A stretch of DNA of 64,000 nucleotides, taken from Actinomycetospora cinnamomea (GTDB lineage: Bacteria > Actinomycetota > Actinomycetes > Mycobacteriales > Pseudonocardiaceae). The translations under genes and the position numbers were made by a program. Numbering within the stretch: position 1 is the stretch's first letter; the number at the start of each line of letters is the position of its first letter. Where the stretch lies: the NCBI RefSeq assembly GCF_003096675.1, contig NZ_QEKW01000003.1, positions 186,001-250,000 of the forward strand, read 5' to 3'. Shown piece by piece: positions 45,732 to 55,637 of this stretch. The notes under the pieces were generated by a model that saw only the letters and a list, made by a program, of their open reading frames with translations, was not told the origin of the DNA and searched no databases.

Positions 45732-46165
45732 GGGCCGGAACCCGTACGGCCCGCGGAATCCGTCCGTGGCAGATCCGACACGGCCGGTGAGCAATTCCCG
45801 CGCCGTTTCCCGCGGACGGCCGAAGACGTACTCCGGCGACGAGTCGAATGTGGTCGGCAACTGTTCGCTTTCCGTGTCGGCGCCTGCCGTCGTGCAGCGC
45901 GGGGGCGTAGCGTTCGATGCCCTGCGAAATGTCGCCTTCTCCCGCGAAAGAGCGAAACAATGGTCCGGATGCCGACCGCGGAGCGCGTCGTCGGCTCGAC
46001 CGTTGCCCGGGGTCCGCACTCGCGGAGATCGTCGCGGGAGTTCGTCCGCGCCTCACGGTAGGCGCGGGGACGAGCGCGCACCGGAGCCGGCGCGCCATCA
46101 GCTCTTCCTCACCGAGATCCGAGTGCGTGCGCACCTGCGGGGCGACGCACGCCAGGAGGTGCCAT
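45732..46165. other. 434-bp intergenic region, no gene seen
   Basis: Lies between the DHA2 exporter and the epoxide-hydrolase operon. It is somewhat poorer in G+C than the genes around it. Open frames here lack ribosome sites and known motifs. It presumably holds the promoter of the 46166-48992 operon; no clear operator or terminator hairpin was found. Confidence 0.6.
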
Positions 46166-47368
46166 ATGACCACGACCGTCGACAGGACGACCGACATCCG
46201 CGCATTCGAGGTGCGCATTCCCCAGGAGCAGATCGACGATCTGCGCCGGCGCATCGCCGCCACGCGCCTGCCGTCCGCGGAGCTCGTCGCGGACCGATCG
46301 CAGGGTGTCCAACGGCGCACGGCGCAGGAACTCGCCCGCTACTGGCGCGACGAGTACGACTGGCGCCGGTGCGAGGCGCGGTTGAACGCGCTGCCGCAGT
46401 TCACGACCGAGATCGACGGGGTCGACATCCACTTCGTCCACGTCCGGTCGCCGCACGAGGGCGCGCTCCCGCTGATCATGACTCACGGCTGGCCCGGCTC
46501 CGTCATCGAGCTGCTCGGTGCCGTCGGCCCGCTGACCGACCCGACCGCGTACGGCGGCACGCCCGCCGACGCGTTCCACCTCGTGCTGCCGTCCCTGCCC
46601 GGCTACGGCTTCTCCGGCGAGCCGACCGAGCTCGGCTGGGACTCCGGACGCATCGCCCGCGCGTGGGCCGAGCTGATGCGCCGCCTCGGCTACACCCGCT
46701 ACGTCGCCCAGGGCGGCGACGTGGGCGCCGACGTCACCGACGCGATGGGACGCCAGGCACCCGAGGGGCTGCTCGCCATCCACGTCAACCTGCTCGCCGG
46801 CGCATTGGGCGTCGTCGACCGCCTCCCCGCCGAGTCGGCGCAGGAGCGCGCGGCGCACGCGGCGCTCGCCGCGTTCACGACCGACGGCTTCGGCTACTTC
46901 TTCGAGCAGTCCACCCGGCCCCAGACGATCGGGTACTCGCTGGTGGACTCACCGATCGGGCTGGCGGCCTGGTTGCTCGACCACGACACGGACAGTTACC
47001 TGAAGATGTCCCGGGCGTTCGTCGACGGCGAGCCCGTGGGGGGTCTCACCCGGGACGCCGTCCTCGACAACATCACGCTCTACTGGCTGACGGGCACGGG
47101 CGCCTCGGCGGCGCGCTGGTACTGGGAGTTCGGCCGGGCCCGGGCCGCGGCGACGCCCGGGGAGGCCCCGCCGGCGGTCGCGGTCCCGGTCGGATTCACC
47201 ACGTTCCCCGGGGAGCTGTGGGCGGCGCCGCGCAGCTGGGTCGAGACCGTCTACCCCGACCCCGCCTACTTCCACGAGGTCGACCGCGGCGGGCACTTCG
47301 CCGCCTGGGAGGAGCCGGAGCTCTTCGCCACCGAGGCGCGGGCCGCCTTCCGCCCGGTGCGCACATGA
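46166..47368 (+). CDS. Epoxide hydrolase-family protein
   Basis: 400 residues: an N-terminal EHN domain (IRAFEVRIPQEQIDDLRRRI, ELARYWRDEYDWRRCEARLN) and an alpha/beta hydrolase domain with the oxyanion motif THGWPGSVIE (about 106-115), the nucleophile Asp185 in GGDVGAD, and His in EVDRGGHFAAWEEPELF. It opens epoxides to diols. ATG 46166 follows CAGGAGGTGCC. Its stop overlaps the start of the molybdopterin enzyme (ATGA), so the two are made together. Confidence 0.92.
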   Translation: MTTTVDRTTDIRAFEVRIPQEQIDDLRRRIAATRLPSAELVADRSQGVQRRTAQELARYWRDEYDWRRCEARLNALPQFTTEIDGVDIHFVHVRSPHEGALPLIMTHGWPGSVIELLGAVGPLTDPTAYGGTPADAFHLVLPSLPGYGFSGEPTELGWDSGRIARAWAELMRRLGYTRYVAQGGDVGADVTDAMGRQAPEGLLAIHVNLLAGALGVVDRLPAESAQERAAHAALAAFTTDGFGYFFEQSTRPQTIGYSLVDSPIGLAAWLLDHDTDSYLKMSRAFVDGEPVGGLTRDAVLDNITLYWLTGTGASAARWYWEFGRARAAATPGEAPPAVAVPVGFTTFPGELWAAPRSWVETVYPDPAYFHEVDRGGHFAAWEEPELFATEARAAFRPVRT

Positions 47369-47994
47369 GCTCGCGGGACGGGGGCATGACGTTCCTGTCG
47401 CGGGGTTTCGTCGGGCGGCGCGACGCCCGCCGGGACGCGGGTCGGCTGCCCCCGGGCCAGTACGACGTCGGTGACGGCTTCCCGGTGCTGTCCGCCGGCC
47501 CGACACCCCGGACGGCACCCGAGGACTGGGACTTCACGGTCACCGGGGAGGTCGACGGCCCCGTGCGGCTGACGTGGCAGGAGTTCCAGGAGCTGCCGCG
47601 CGAGGACGTCACCGTCGACATCCACTGCGTGACGAAGTGGTCGAAGTTCGGGACGACGTGGAGCGGCGTCGCCCTGGACACGCTGCTCGGTCTCGTCGAC
47701 ACGTCCGCGGAGCACCTGCTCGCCTACTGCGACGGCGGCTACACGACGAACCTCGCGCTGGAGGACGTCGCCGACGGCCGCGCCTGGGTCGTCGACCGGT
47801 TCGACGGCCGGCCGCTGGAGCCGGAGCACGGTGGGCCGGCCCGGCTGCTCGTGCCGGAGCTGTACTTCTGGAAGTCCGCGAAGTGGGTCCGCGGCCTGTA
47901 CCTGTCGGGCACGGAGGAACCCGGCTTCTGGGAGACGCTGGGCTACCACCTGCGCGGTGACCCGTGGCTGGAACAGCGGTACGCCGGCGACTGA
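47365..47994 (+). CDS. Sulfite-oxidase-like molybdopterin oxidoreductase
   Basis: 209 residues with only the molybdopterin domain of the sulfite oxidase/YedY family. Cys88 in DVTVDIHCVTKWS is the molybdenum ligand; WSGVALDTLL, CDGGYTTNLALEDV and RLLVPELYFWKSAKWVRGL complete the fold. There is no Tat or Sec signal, so it is cytoplasmic and its electron partner is probably the reductase-like protein encoded next. The substrate is unknown. Confidence 0.9.
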   Translation: MSSRDGGMTFLSRGFVGRRDARRDAGRLPPGQYDVGDGFPVLSAGPTPRTAPEDWDFTVTGEVDGPVRLTWQEFQELPREDVTVDIHCVTKWSKFGTTWSGVALDTLLGLVDTSAEHLLAYCDGGYTTNLALEDVADGRAWVVDRFDGRPLEPEHGGPARLLVPELYFWKSAKWVRGLYLSGTEEPGFWETLGYHLRGDPWLEQRYAGD

Positions 47995-48698
47995 CGTGGC
48001 GGCTCGCGACCGTCGCCGCCGTCACCGCCGAGGCCCGCACCGCTCGCCGGTTGTCGCTGCGGATCGACGGCTGGGAGGGCCACCTGCCGGGCCAGCACGT
48101 CGACGTCCGCCTCACCGCGCCCGACGGCTACCAGGCCCAGCGCAGCTACTCGATCGCGTCGGCACCCGGGAGCACGACCGTGGACCTCGTGGTGCAGCGA
48201 ATCGACGACGGCGAGGTCTCGTCGTACCTCACCGAGGAGCTGCGGGCCGGGGACGAGCTCGAGCTGCGGGGTCCGATCGGCGGCTACTTCGTCTGGCACG
48301 CCGACCTCGACGCACCGCTGCAGCTCGTGGCGGGCGGGTCGGGTGTCGCGCCGTTCCTGGCGATGCTCGACCACCACGCCGCCACGGGCTCCGGGGTGCC
48401 GGTCCGGCTCCTCTACTCGGCGCGGAGCCTCGACGACGTCCTCGGCCGGGAGCGCCTCGAGCAGCACGCCGGCCGGGGCGTCGGGGTGACGATCGCCCTG
48501 ACCCGCACGCAGCCGCCGGGGTGGGCCGGCCTCGGCGGCCGGGTGACCCCGGAGACCCTGCGGGACCACGTGTGGCCGCCCGACGCGGAGCCGAGGATCT
48601 TCGTGTGCGGTCCGACCACGTTCGTCGAGGCGGTCGCGGACGGCCTGGTGGCGGCCGGTCACCACGCCACGGCCATCAGGATCGAGCGCTTCGGATGA
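47964..48698 (+). CDS. Ferredoxin-reductase-like FAD/NAD(P) oxidoreductase
   Basis: 244 residues. The FAD domain has GQHVDVRLTAPDG and RSYSIASAPGS; the NAD(P) domain has LVAGGSGVAPFLAMLDHH and FVCGPTTFVEAVADGL. There is no 2Fe-2S domain. It likely moves electrons between NAD(P)H and the molybdopterin protein encoded upstream. The GTG at 47964 lies inside the end of the preceding gene (31-bp overlap); the family homology begins near residue 11, after the preceding stop, and no better start is available there. Confidence 0.85.
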   Translation: MAGTAVRRRLTWRLATVAAVTAEARTARRLSLRIDGWEGHLPGQHVDVRLTAPDGYQAQRSYSIASAPGSTTVDLVVQRIDDGEVSSYLTEELRAGDELELRGPIGGYFVWHADLDAPLQLVAGGSGVAPFLAMLDHHAATGSGVPVRLLYSARSLDDVLGRERLEQHAGRGVGVTIALTRTQPPGWAGLGGRVTPETLRDHVWPPDAEPRIFVCGPTTFVEAVADGLVAAGHHATAIRIERFG

Positions 48699-48713
48699 CG
48701 GAGGGAGAGCGAG

Positions 48714-48992
48714 ATGACGGTGGAATCCCGACGGCTCGACGGCAACGCCGCGGCGGGGCGGCTCGCGGACGTGTTCGCCTTCGACGCCACCGTGGCGCGG
48801 ACCCGGTGCGGTGGATGCGGCACGACCGCTCCCCTGGGCGCGCACCACGTGTACGCCGATGCCCCGGGCATGGTGGTGCGCTGCCTGGTGTGCGAGGCGG
48901 TGGTGCTGCGGATCGTCCGGACGCCCGGGCACACGTGGCTCGACATGAGCGGGACCGCCGCCCTCGACATCCCCGACGGCGACCCGTCCTAG
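48714..48992 (+). CDS. DUF6510-family zinc-ribbon-like protein
   Basis: 92 residues. Two CxxC pairs (TRCGGCGTT and VRCLVCEAV) suggest a zinc ribbon. The start SRRLDGNAAAGRLADVFAFD is typical of this small family, which tends to lie beside a molybdopterin oxidoreductase and a reductase, as here. Function unknown; perhaps a chaperone or assembly factor of that pair. ATG 48714 follows GGAGGGAGAGCG. Its stop (48990-48992) is inside a 13-bp tandem repeat. Confidence 0.78.
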   Translation: MTVESRRLDGNAAAGRLADVFAFDATVARTRCGGCGTTAPLGAHHVYADAPGMVVRCLVCEAVVLRIVRTPGHTWLDMSGTAALDIPDGDPS

Positions 48993-49039
48993 CGACCCGT
49001 CCCAGCGACCCGTCCCAGCGACCCGTCCTAGCGACCCGT
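48981..49039. repeat. 13-bp tandem repeats carrying both stop codons
   Basis: Four and a half units of GACCCGTCC(T/C)AGC. The TAG of the DUF6510 gene is in the first unit and the TAG of trpA (minus strand, 49028-49030) is in the fourth, so the repeats fill the whole space between two convergent genes. No hairpin terminator is present there. Confidence 0.92.
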
Positions 49040-49852
49040 GTGCTGGCCCCGCACGCCCGCGGCGAGCTCGGTGGTCAGGCGCGCGACCGCGGCGCGGCCG
49101 TGCTCGGCGGCGCTGACCAGGGCCGAGCCCACGATCACGCCGTCGGCGAAGGAGGCGACCTCGCCCGCCTGGGCGCCGTTGCGCACGCCCAGCCCGACCC
49201 CGATCGGCAGGTCGGTGTGGGCCCGCGCGCGGGCCACGAGGGTGGTGGCGGTGTCCGCGACGGCGTCGCGGGCGCCCGTGACCCCCATCGTCGAGGCCGC
49301 GTAGAGGAAGCCGCGGGTGGCCGCGGTGGTGGACGCGATCCGCTCGTCGCTCGACGACGGTGCGACGAGGAAGATCGGCGCGAGGCCCTCCCGGTCGGCG
49401 GCCGCGAGCCAGCCGCCCGCCTCGTCGGGCACGAGGTCCGGGGTGATGACCCCGAGCCCGCCCGCGGCCGCCAGATCGCGGGCGAAGGCGTCGACGCCGT
49501 AGCGCAGCACCGGGTTCCAGTACGTCATGACCACGGCACGCCCGCCGCGCGCCGCGAGCTGCTCGACCACGTGCAGCGTGTCGCGGATGCGGACGCCGTG
49601 GCGCAGCGCCTGATCGACCGCGTGCTGGATCACCGGGCCGTCGAGCACGGGGTCGGAGTACGGCAGGCCGACCTCGACCAGGTCGGCGCCGGCGTCGAGG
49701 GCCTGGGTGAGCAGGCCCAGCGAGCCCTTCACCGTCGGGTAGCCCGCGGGCAGGTAGCCGATGAGGGCGGCGCGGTCCTCGGCCTTCGCGGCGGTGAAGA
49801 CCTCGCCGAGGCGGGTGATGCCGGTGTCGGTCCCGGCGCTGCTCGTGGTCAC
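49028..49852 (-). CDS. trpA: Tryptophan synthase, alpha chain
   Basis: 274-residue TIM barrel that splits indole-3-glycerol phosphate into indole and glyceraldehyde 3-phosphate. [19 protein letters not shown] (family Gly-rich start), [19 protein letters not shown] with its catalytic Glu/Asp region, [15 protein letters not shown] and [18 protein letters not shown] (phosphate site) are present. GTG 49852 overlaps the trpB stop as GTGA, which fixes the start although the frame continues upstream. Confidence 0.96.
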   Translation of the reverse strand: MTTSSAGTDTGITRLGEVFTAAKAEDRAALIGYLPAGYPTVKGSLGLLTQALDAGADLVEVGLPYSDPVLDGPVIQHAVDQALRHGVRIRDTLHVVEQLAARGGRAVVMTYWNPVLRYGVDAFARDLAAAGGLGVITPDLVPDEAGGWLAAADREGLAPIFLVAPSSSDERIASTTAATRGFLYAASTMGVTGARDAVADTATTLVARARAHTDLPIGVGLGVRNGAQAGEVASFADGVIVGSALVSAAEHGRAAVARLTTELAAGVRGQHTGR

Positions 49853-51168
49853 AGCTCCCGCTCCCCCGTCTGGGCGTCGGTCCCGGGTGGGGGCTCCTCG
49901 GTCGGCAACGACTCCGGGTCGACGACGCCGAACCAGCGCGCGGCGGTGTCGACGTCCTTGTCGCCGCGGCCGGAGAGGTTCACGAGGATCAGCGGTGGCT
50001 CCGCATCGGGCCCGACCTCGGCGACCAGGCGCGGTCCCATCCGCACCGCCCCGGCGATCGCGTGCGCCGACTCGATCGCCGGGATGATGCCCTCGGTGCG
50101 GCACAGCAGCCGGAACGCGTCCATCGCCTCGGCGTCGGTGACCGGCTCGTAGGTCGCGCGGCCCGAGTCGGCGAGGTACGCGTGCTCGGGGCCGACGCCG
50201 GGGTAGTCGAGCCCGGCGGAGATCGAGTGCGTCTCGAGGGTCTGGCCGTCGTCGTCCTGCAGCAGGTACGACATGGCCCCGTGCAGCGCGCCGGGGCTGC
50301 CGCCGGTGATCGACGCGGCGTGCCGGCCGGACTCCACGCCCTCCCCCGCGGCCTCGAAACCGACGAGGCGCACGCCCTCGTCGTCCAGGAACGGGTGGAA
50401 GATCCCGATGGCGTTGGACCCGCCGCCGACGCAGGCCACGACGGCGTCGGGCAGGCGCCCGTACGCGGCGAGCACCTGCTCGCGGGCCTCGAGCCCGATC
50501 ACCCGGTGGAAGTCGCGGACCATCCGGGGGAACGGGTGCGGGCCGGCGGCGGTGCCGAGGATGTAATGGGTGTGGCCCACGCTCGCGACCCAGTCGCGGT
50601 AGGCCTCGTTGAGGGCGTCCTTGAGCGTGCGCGAGCCGGTGGTGACGGGCACGACCTCGGCCCCGAGCAGCCGCATCCGCGCGACGTTGAGGGCCTGGCG
50701 CTCGGTGTCGACCTCGCCCATGTAGACGACGCAGTCGAGGCCCAGGAGCGCGGCCGCCGTGGCCGTCGCGACGCCGTGCTGGCCGGCCCCGGTCTCGGCG
50801 ATGACCCGGGTCTTGCCCATGCGTTTGGTCAGCAGCGCCTGGCCCAGCACGTTGTTGATCTTGTGGGAGCCGGTGTGGTTGAGGTCCTCGCGCTTGAGCA
50901 GGATGCGCGCGCCGCCCGCGTGCTCCGCGAGCCGCCGGGCGTCGGTGACCGGCGACGGGCGGCCGGCGTAGTCGCGCTGCAGGCGGTCGAGCTCGGCGAG
51001 GAACGCGGGGTCGCGGCGGGCCTTCTCGTACTCGGCGGCCACCTCGTCGACCGCGGCGATGAGCGCCTCGGGCATGAAGCGGCCACCCCAGCGCCCGAAG
51101 TGGCCGGAGTCGTCCGGCTCGTGCGCCGTCCCGGCGAGGCCCTGGCTGGCCGTGGGGGCCGAGGTCAT
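49849..51168 (-). CDS. trpB: Tryptophan synthase, beta chain
   Basis: 439-residue PLP enzyme that joins indole and serine. The PLP lysine is in [53 protein letters not shown] and [15 protein letters not shown] (phosphate-binding) follow. ATG at 51168 has GGGAGCAGC upstream. It is coupled to trpA and lies 89 bp after trpC. Confidence 0.97.
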   Translation of the reverse strand: MTSAPTASQGLAGTAHEPDDSGHFGRWGGRFMPEALIAAVDEVAAEYEKARRDPAFLAELDRLQRDYAGRPSPVTDARRLAEHAGGARILLKREDLNHTGSHKINNVLGQALLTKRMGKTRVIAETGAGQHGVATATAAALLGLDCVVYMGEVDTERQALNVARMRLLGAEVVPVTTGSRTLKDALNEAYRDWVASVGHTHYILGTAAGPHPFPRMVRDFHRVIGLEAREQVLAAYGRLPDAVVACVGGGSNAIGIFHPFLDDEGVRLVGFEAAGEGVESGRHAASITGGSPGALHGAMSYLLQDDDGQTLETHSISAGLDYPGVGPEHAYLADSGRATYEPVTDAEAMDAFRLLCRTEGIIPAIESAHAIAGAVRMGPRLVAEVGPDAEPPLILVNLSGRGDKDVDTAARWFGVVDPESLPTEEPPPGTDAQTGEREL

Positions 51169-51209
51169 GGTGCTGCTCCCTGCGCGCGGAAGGTGGGTCC
51201 CCCGTGATG

Positions 51210-51260
51210 CTACGAGGCGGCGGCGAGGGGGTTCAGCGCCGTGTCGACGAGCCGGGTCAT
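51210..51260 (-). CDS. Possible 16-residue peptide between trpC and trpB
   Basis: An ATG that overlaps the trpC stop (ATGA) opens a 16-codon frame, [16 protein letters not shown], ending at TAG. Streptomyces carries a small gene, trpM, in this place, but this peptide does not resemble it. It contains no Trp codon, so it is not an attenuator. Translation is possible through coupling, but the frame may be chance. Confidence 0.25.
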   Translation of the reverse strand: MTRLVDTALNPLAAAS

Positions 51261-52066
51261 CGAGACGGCTTGGGGCAGGCCGGGTGCGAGCCCGCGGTCA
51301 CCAGCTGGCGCACGGCCGCCCGCGGGTCCTCCGCGGTGGCCATCGACTCGCCCACCAGCACCGCGTCCGCGCCGTGGCCCGCGTAGGTCATGAGGTCGCC
51401 CGGGCCGCGGACCCCGGACTCGGCCACGCGGATGACCTCGCCGGGCAGGCCGGGGGCGATGCGGCTGAACACCGAGCGGTCGACCTCGAGGGTGTGCAGG
51501 TCGCGCGCGTTGATGCCGACGAGCTTGGCGCCGGCCCGCAGCGCCATGTCGGCCTCCTCCTCGTTGTGCACCTCGACCAGGGCGGTCATCCCGAGGGACT
51601 CGACCCGGTCGACCAGCGCGTCGAGGGCGTTCTGCTCGAGCACCGAGCACATGAGCAGGACGAGGTCCGCGCCGTGGGCCCGCGCCTCGTGCACCTGGTA
51701 GGTACCGACCACGAAGTCCTTGCGCAGCACCGGCACGTCGACCTTCGCGCGCACGGCGTCGAGATCGTCCAGCGAGCCCCCGAACCAGCGCTGCTCGGTG
51801 AGGACGCTGATGACGCGGGCGCCCCCGTCGACGTAGCGGCCGGCCAGCCACGCCGGGTCGGGGATGTCGGCCATGGGGCCCTTCGACGGGCTGGCCCGCT
51901 TGACCTCCGCGATCACCCCGATGCCCGGGCCCTGCAGGGCCGCGAGCGCATCGCGCGCGGGCGGCGCCGCCGCGGCGCGGTCCTTGACGACGTCGAAGGG
52001 GACGGCGGCCTCCCGGGCGGCGACGTCGGCCCGGACCCCTTCGAGGATCTGCTCCAGGACGCTCAC
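51257..52066 (-). CDS. trpC: Indole-3-glycerol phosphate synthase
   Basis: 269 residues. The catalytic segments [73 protein letters not shown] and [20 protein letters not shown] match the family closely. It closes the indole ring from CdRP. GTG 52066 has AAAGGGG upstream at a long spacing, and fits the family start ([19 protein letters not shown]). It follows the Trp-linked membrane protein by 40 bp. Confidence 0.96.
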   Translation of the reverse strand: MSVLEQILEGVRADVAAREAAVPFDVVKDRAAAAPPARDALAALQGPGIGVIAEVKRASPSKGPMADIPDPAWLAGRYVDGGARVISVLTEQRWFGGSLDDLDAVRAKVDVPVLRKDFVVGTYQVHEARAHGADLVLLMCSVLEQNALDALVDRVESLGMTALVEVHNEEEADMALRAGAKLVGINARDLHTLEVDRSVFSRIAPGLPGEVIRVAESGVRGPGDLMTYAGHGADAVLVGESMATAEDPRAAVRQLVTAGSHPACPKPSR

Positions 52067-52106
52067 GCCGGGTCTGCCCCTTTCCCCCGTCCGAGTTCGC
52101 TCCATG

Positions 52107-52832
52107 TTAACCCGCGACCCCTCCTGCCCCTCCGACCCCGTCGGGACGCCCCGATGATCGTCCACCCGGCCCATTGGGGCCCGGATCGGCGGGGTGCTCG
52201 CCCGTCGGGTCGCGACCCTCGTCGAGCGCCTCCCACAGCGCACGGTCCGGGTCGGAGGGCGTCCGCCCGGGCTCCCCAGCCGCGCGCACGGGCGCGTCGT
52301 ACCGCGCCCCGAGCCGCGGCAGCAGCGCCGCGTACCGGGCCGTGAGCAGCCCCGCGAGCAGCATCAGCAGGCCCCCGACCACGCCGAGCACCGGCCCGGC
52401 GAGCACCGCTTCGGGCGGCAGCGGACGGTCCCCCGGCCGCATCCCCACCGGCAGCGCCGCGGACGCGGGCGCGACGAGGCCGGCCGCGCCCCGCAGGACG
52501 GCCCAGAGGCCCGCGACGGCCACGAGCGTGCCGACGACGCGACGTCCCCAGCCCGCGGTGGCCAGCAGGCCGCCGACGGCGGCGAGGCACAGCAGCGCCC
52601 ACGGCACGAGGATCGGCTCGGCCGTCGCTCCGTCGGCCGAGCTCGACCGCGACCCCGCGAGGCCCTCGACGACCTGGCGGACCCACGTGGCGCGCGACGC
52701 TCCCCAGAGCACCGCGGCCGCGACGACGAGCAGGACGACGACCGCGCCGAGGAGGCGCCCGGGGCTGCCGGCGCGGGGCCCGGTCGGCGGGGTCGGGGGG
52801 GTCGGCGGGGTCTGCGGCGGGGTCGGCGTCAC
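52107..52832 (-). CDS. Tryptophan-operon-associated membrane protein (TIGR02234 type)
   Basis: 241 residues with four predicted transmembrane helices (for example [20 protein letters not shown] and [20 protein letters not shown]), a Pro/Thr-rich start, and an acidic, Gly-rich end. Proteins of this kind are found between trpE and trpC in most actinobacteria; the role is unknown. [11 protein letters not shown], an external segment with a Trp, fits the family. GTG 52832 overlaps the trpE stop as GTGA, so it is translated with trpE. Confidence 0.88.
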   Translation of the reverse strand: MTPTPPQTPPTPPTPPTGPRAGSPGRLLGAVVVLLVVAAAVLWGASRATWVRQVVEGLAGSRSSSADGATAEPILVPWALLCLAAVGGLLATAGWGRRVVGTLVAVAGLWAVLRGAAGLVAPASAALPVGMRPGDRPLPPEAVLAGPVLGVVGGLLMLLAGLLTARYAALLPRLGARYDAPVRAAGEPGRTPSDPDRALWEALDEGRDPTGEHPADPGPNGPGGRSSGRPDGVGGAGGVAG

Positions 52833-54502
52833 GGTGTCGCCGGGACGGGATCGGGCGGTGGGGTGAGGGCCTCGACATCGTGCTCGGCATCGTGCTCGTC
52901 CGCCGCCGCGGAGGGCGCCGGGGCGGCCAGGGTGTCCGCGGTGGCCACGGCCGCCAGCACCGCGCGTGCCTTGTTGACGCACTCGGCGTCCTCGGCGACA
53001 GGGTCGGAGTCGGCGACGATGCCGCCGCCGGACTGGACGTGGGCGACGCCGTCGCGCAGCAGCGCGGTGCGGATGGCGATGGCGGTGTCGGCGTCGCCGG
53101 CGAAGTCGAGGTAGCCGACGATGCCGCCGTACAGGCCCCGGCGGGTGGGCTCGAGCTCCTCGATGATCTCCAGCGCCTTGGGCTTGGGCGCGCCCGAGAG
53201 CGTGCCCGCCGGGAAGCAGGCGGCGACGGCGTCGAACGCGGTGCGTCCGGGCGCCAGGCGGCCGCTGACCGTGCTGACCAGGTGCATCACGTGGCTGTAG
53301 CGCTCGATCTCGAAGAACCGGCGCACCTGGACCGTGCCCGGCACGCAGACGCGGCCGAGGTCGTTGCGCCCGAGGTCGACGAGCATGAGGTGCTCGGCGC
53401 GCTCCTTCTCGTCGGCGAGGAGGTCCTTGGCCAGGAGGGTGTCCTCCTCGGCGTCGGCGCCCCGCCACCGCGTGCCGGCGATGGGGTGGGTGGTGGCGAC
53501 GCCGTCCCGCACGGTGACCAGCGCCTCCGGGCTGGACCCGACGATCTCGAACGGCCGGCCCGCCGCGTCGGCGAGCCGCAGCAGGTACATGTACGGGCTC
53601 GGGTTGGTCATCCGCAGCACCCGGTAGATTTCCAGGGCGTCCGCCGCGGTGCTCGACTCGAAGCGCTGGGAGAGCACGACCTGGAACGCGTCGCCGGCGC
53701 GGATGCGCTCCTTGGCCACCTCGATGGCCGCGTGGTGCTCGGCGGGCGAGCGGCGCCGCGCCACCCCGGCGGGCGGGCCGGCCGGCGTGCTCGCGGCGGC
53801 GGCCACGGTGGACGGCGCGGGCGCGGCGAGCTCGGCGGTCATGCGGTCGAGCCGGGCCAGCGCGTCGTCGTACGCCGCGTCGGCCCGCTCGGGGCTGTCG
53901 TCCCAGTTCACCGCGTTGGCGATGAGCGTGACCGTGCCCTCGTGGTGGTCGAGCGCGGCCACGTCGGTGGCGAGCAGCATGACCATCTCGGGGATCTGCA
54001 GGTCGTCGTCGGCGAGGTCGGGCACGCGCTCGAGGCGGCGCACCGCGTCGTAGCCGACGTAGCCGACCAGCCCGCCGGTGAGCGGCGGGAGCCCGGGCAG
54101 GGGGTCGGTGCGCAGCCGCTCGAGCGTCTCGCGCAGGGCGATCAGCGGGTCGCAGCCCTCGGTGCCCTCGGGTCCGTCCGGGGTGGCCGGCAGGTGCGCC
54201 GGCGCGGTGCCCGTCCACACCGCGCGGCCGTCGACCTCGGTGAGCGACGCGGCGCTGCGGGCGCCGACGAAGCTCCAGCGCGACCACGACTCGCCGTGCG
54301 CCGCCGACTCGAACAGGAAGGTGCCGGGCCGGCGCCCGGCGAGCTTGCGGTAGAGCCCGACCGGCGTCTCGCCGTCGGCCAGCAGGCGCCGCGTGACGGG
54401 GATGACGCGGTGGTGCGCCGCGAGGGCGTGGAACCCCGCGCGGTCGGGCACGACGGCGCCGAGCGGAGCAGCGGAGGCGTCGGAGATGGACACGGGCCTC
54501 AT
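52829..54502 (-). CDS. trpE: Anthranilate synthase component I
   Basis: 557 residues, chorismate to anthranilate. The N-terminal regulatory segment [19 protein letters not shown] is the feedback (tryptophan) site; catalytic blocks are [69 protein letters not shown] and [13 protein letters not shown]. The C-terminal 35 residues are a disordered acidic tail. ATG 54502. No Trp-rich leader peptide or attenuator was found upstream; trpG and trpD are not in the window. Confidence 0.96.
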   Translation of the reverse strand: MRPVSISDASAAPLGAVVPDRAGFHALAAHHRVIPVTRRLLADGETPVGLYRKLAGRRPGTFLFESAAHGESWSRWSFVGARSAASLTEVDGRAVWTGTAPAHLPATPDGPEGTEGCDPLIALRETLERLRTDPLPGLPPLTGGLVGYVGYDAVRRLERVPDLADDDLQIPEMVMLLATDVAALDHHEGTVTLIANAVNWDDSPERADAAYDDALARLDRMTAELAAPAPSTVAAAASTPAGPPAGVARRRSPAEHHAAIEVAKERIRAGDAFQVVLSQRFESSTAADALEIYRVLRMTNPSPYMYLLRLADAAGRPFEIVGSSPEALVTVRDGVATTHPIAGTRWRGADAEEDTLLAKDLLADEKERAEHLMLVDLGRNDLGRVCVPGTVQVRRFFEIERYSHVMHLVSTVSGRLAPGRTAFDAVAACFPAGTLSGAPKPKALEIIEELEPTRRGLYGGIVGYLDFAGDADTAIAIRTALLRDGVAHVQSGGGIVADSDPVAEDAECVNKARAVLAAVATADTLAAPAPSAAADEHDAEHDVEALTPPPDPVPATP

Positions 54503-54576
54503 TGTGGCCCCCGCCCCCGACGGCCCCGCCCGCCCGGGTGCCGGCGTGGTTGCAGCGAACGCGCTGTTCGCAGCTT

Positions 54577-55587
54577 CTATGCGTGCGAAGTCCCCGTTGA
54601 TCTCCGCGGTGCCGGCTCACCGGCGGGCTCCGGCGGCGCCGCACGGATGCGGGCGGCGACGGCCACGGCGGCGAGGACGACGGCGCAGCCGATCAGCTGC
54701 AGCACGCCCGGCCGCTCGGCGAGGACCACGGCGCCGAGCAGCACCGCGCCGACCGGCTGCAGCAGCAGGATCGAGGCCCCGGTCGACGACGGCAGGCGGG
54801 GCAGCGCGGACGCGATGAGCACCCAGCCCATCACCTGCCCGACCACGGCGAGCACGACCAGCCACGCCAGCGCCCGCACGTCGGGGGTGAGGTCGACGCC
54901 CTGCCACAGCGAGCCGAGCAGGAAGGACGCGACGGCGGCGCCGGCGGTCGCCACCGCGACGGGCGCGAAGCGCTGGCCCTCGCCGGCACCGAGGCGCACG
55001 AGCAGCAGGTAGCCCGCGTACGCGGCGGCCGCGATGAGGGCCGTCACCGTCCCGCGGACCGGGGCGGGCCCCGAGACCGCCTCCGGGTCCCCGACGAGCC
55101 CGCCCGCCAGCGCGACGCCGACGAGCATCACGGGGACGGCGAGGACGAACGTCCGCCGCACCCGCTCGCCGAGGACGAGGAACGCGAGCAGCGGCAGGAT
55201 CACGACCTGGACGTTGACCAGCACCGTCGACACCCCGGCGCCCACCGCGCTGATCGACTCCGTCCACAGCGTCATGTCCACGCCGAGCAGCGCGCCGCCG
55301 AGCAGCAGCAGCCACGGTCGGTTCCCCGTGACGGACACGGCCCGGAGCCGCCGCCGGCGCTCCAGCAGCGCCAGCGGCACGAGCAGCGGAAGCGCGAGCA
55401 GGCACCGGAACACCGTCGCCGTGCCCGGGCTGACGTCGGCCAGCGCGATGAAGATCGGCGAGAACGCGATGCACAGGCTCCCGGCCACGGCGACGAGACG
55501 GGCGTCGACCCGGGGAACCACGGAGGTGGGGCGCACCGCGGAGCGGTCGAGGGAGCGCGTCACGCCCTCGATCGTCGGCCCGCCCAC
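54577..55587 (-). CDS. EamA/DMT-family transporter
   Basis: 336 residues with ten expected helices in two EamA repeats: [40 protein letters not shown] and [20 protein letters not shown] in the first; [40 protein letters not shown] in the second. Probably exports amino acids or metabolites. GTG 55587 is used; GTG 55563 ([10 protein letters not shown]) is also possible. It is divergent from a LysR gene, the usual arrangement in which the regulator controls the exporter. Confidence 0.85.
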   Translation of the reverse strand: MGGPTIEGVTRSLDRSAVRPTSVVPRVDARLVAVAGSLCIAFSPIFIALADVSPGTATVFRCLLALPLLVPLALLERRRRLRAVSVTGNRPWLLLLGGALLGVDMTLWTESISAVGAGVSTVLVNVQVVILPLLAFLVLGERVRRTFVLAVPVMLVGVALAGGLVGDPEAVSGPAPVRGTVTALIAAAAYAGYLLLVRLGAGEGQRFAPVAVATAGAAVASFLLGSLWQGVDLTPDVRALAWLVVLAVVGQVMGWVLIASALPRLPSSTGASILLLQPVGAVLLGAVVLAERPGVLQLIGCAVVLAAVAVAARIRAAPPEPAGEPAPRRSTGTSHA

Positions 55588-55637
55588 CGTTGAGCACCAG
55601 CGAGGTTCCCTGCGCCTGACTCGTTACGATCGCTACC

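Noticed and set aside
45732-46165. Upstream extension of the epoxide hydrolase to about 45917
   Set aside because: A perfect ribosome site and the family N-terminus fit ATG 46166; the extension is not conserved-looking.
54555-54571. CGAAC...GTTCG upstream of trpE as a second SOS box
   Set aside because: The spacer is five bases; LexA sites of this type need four. It may be a hairpin or another operator.
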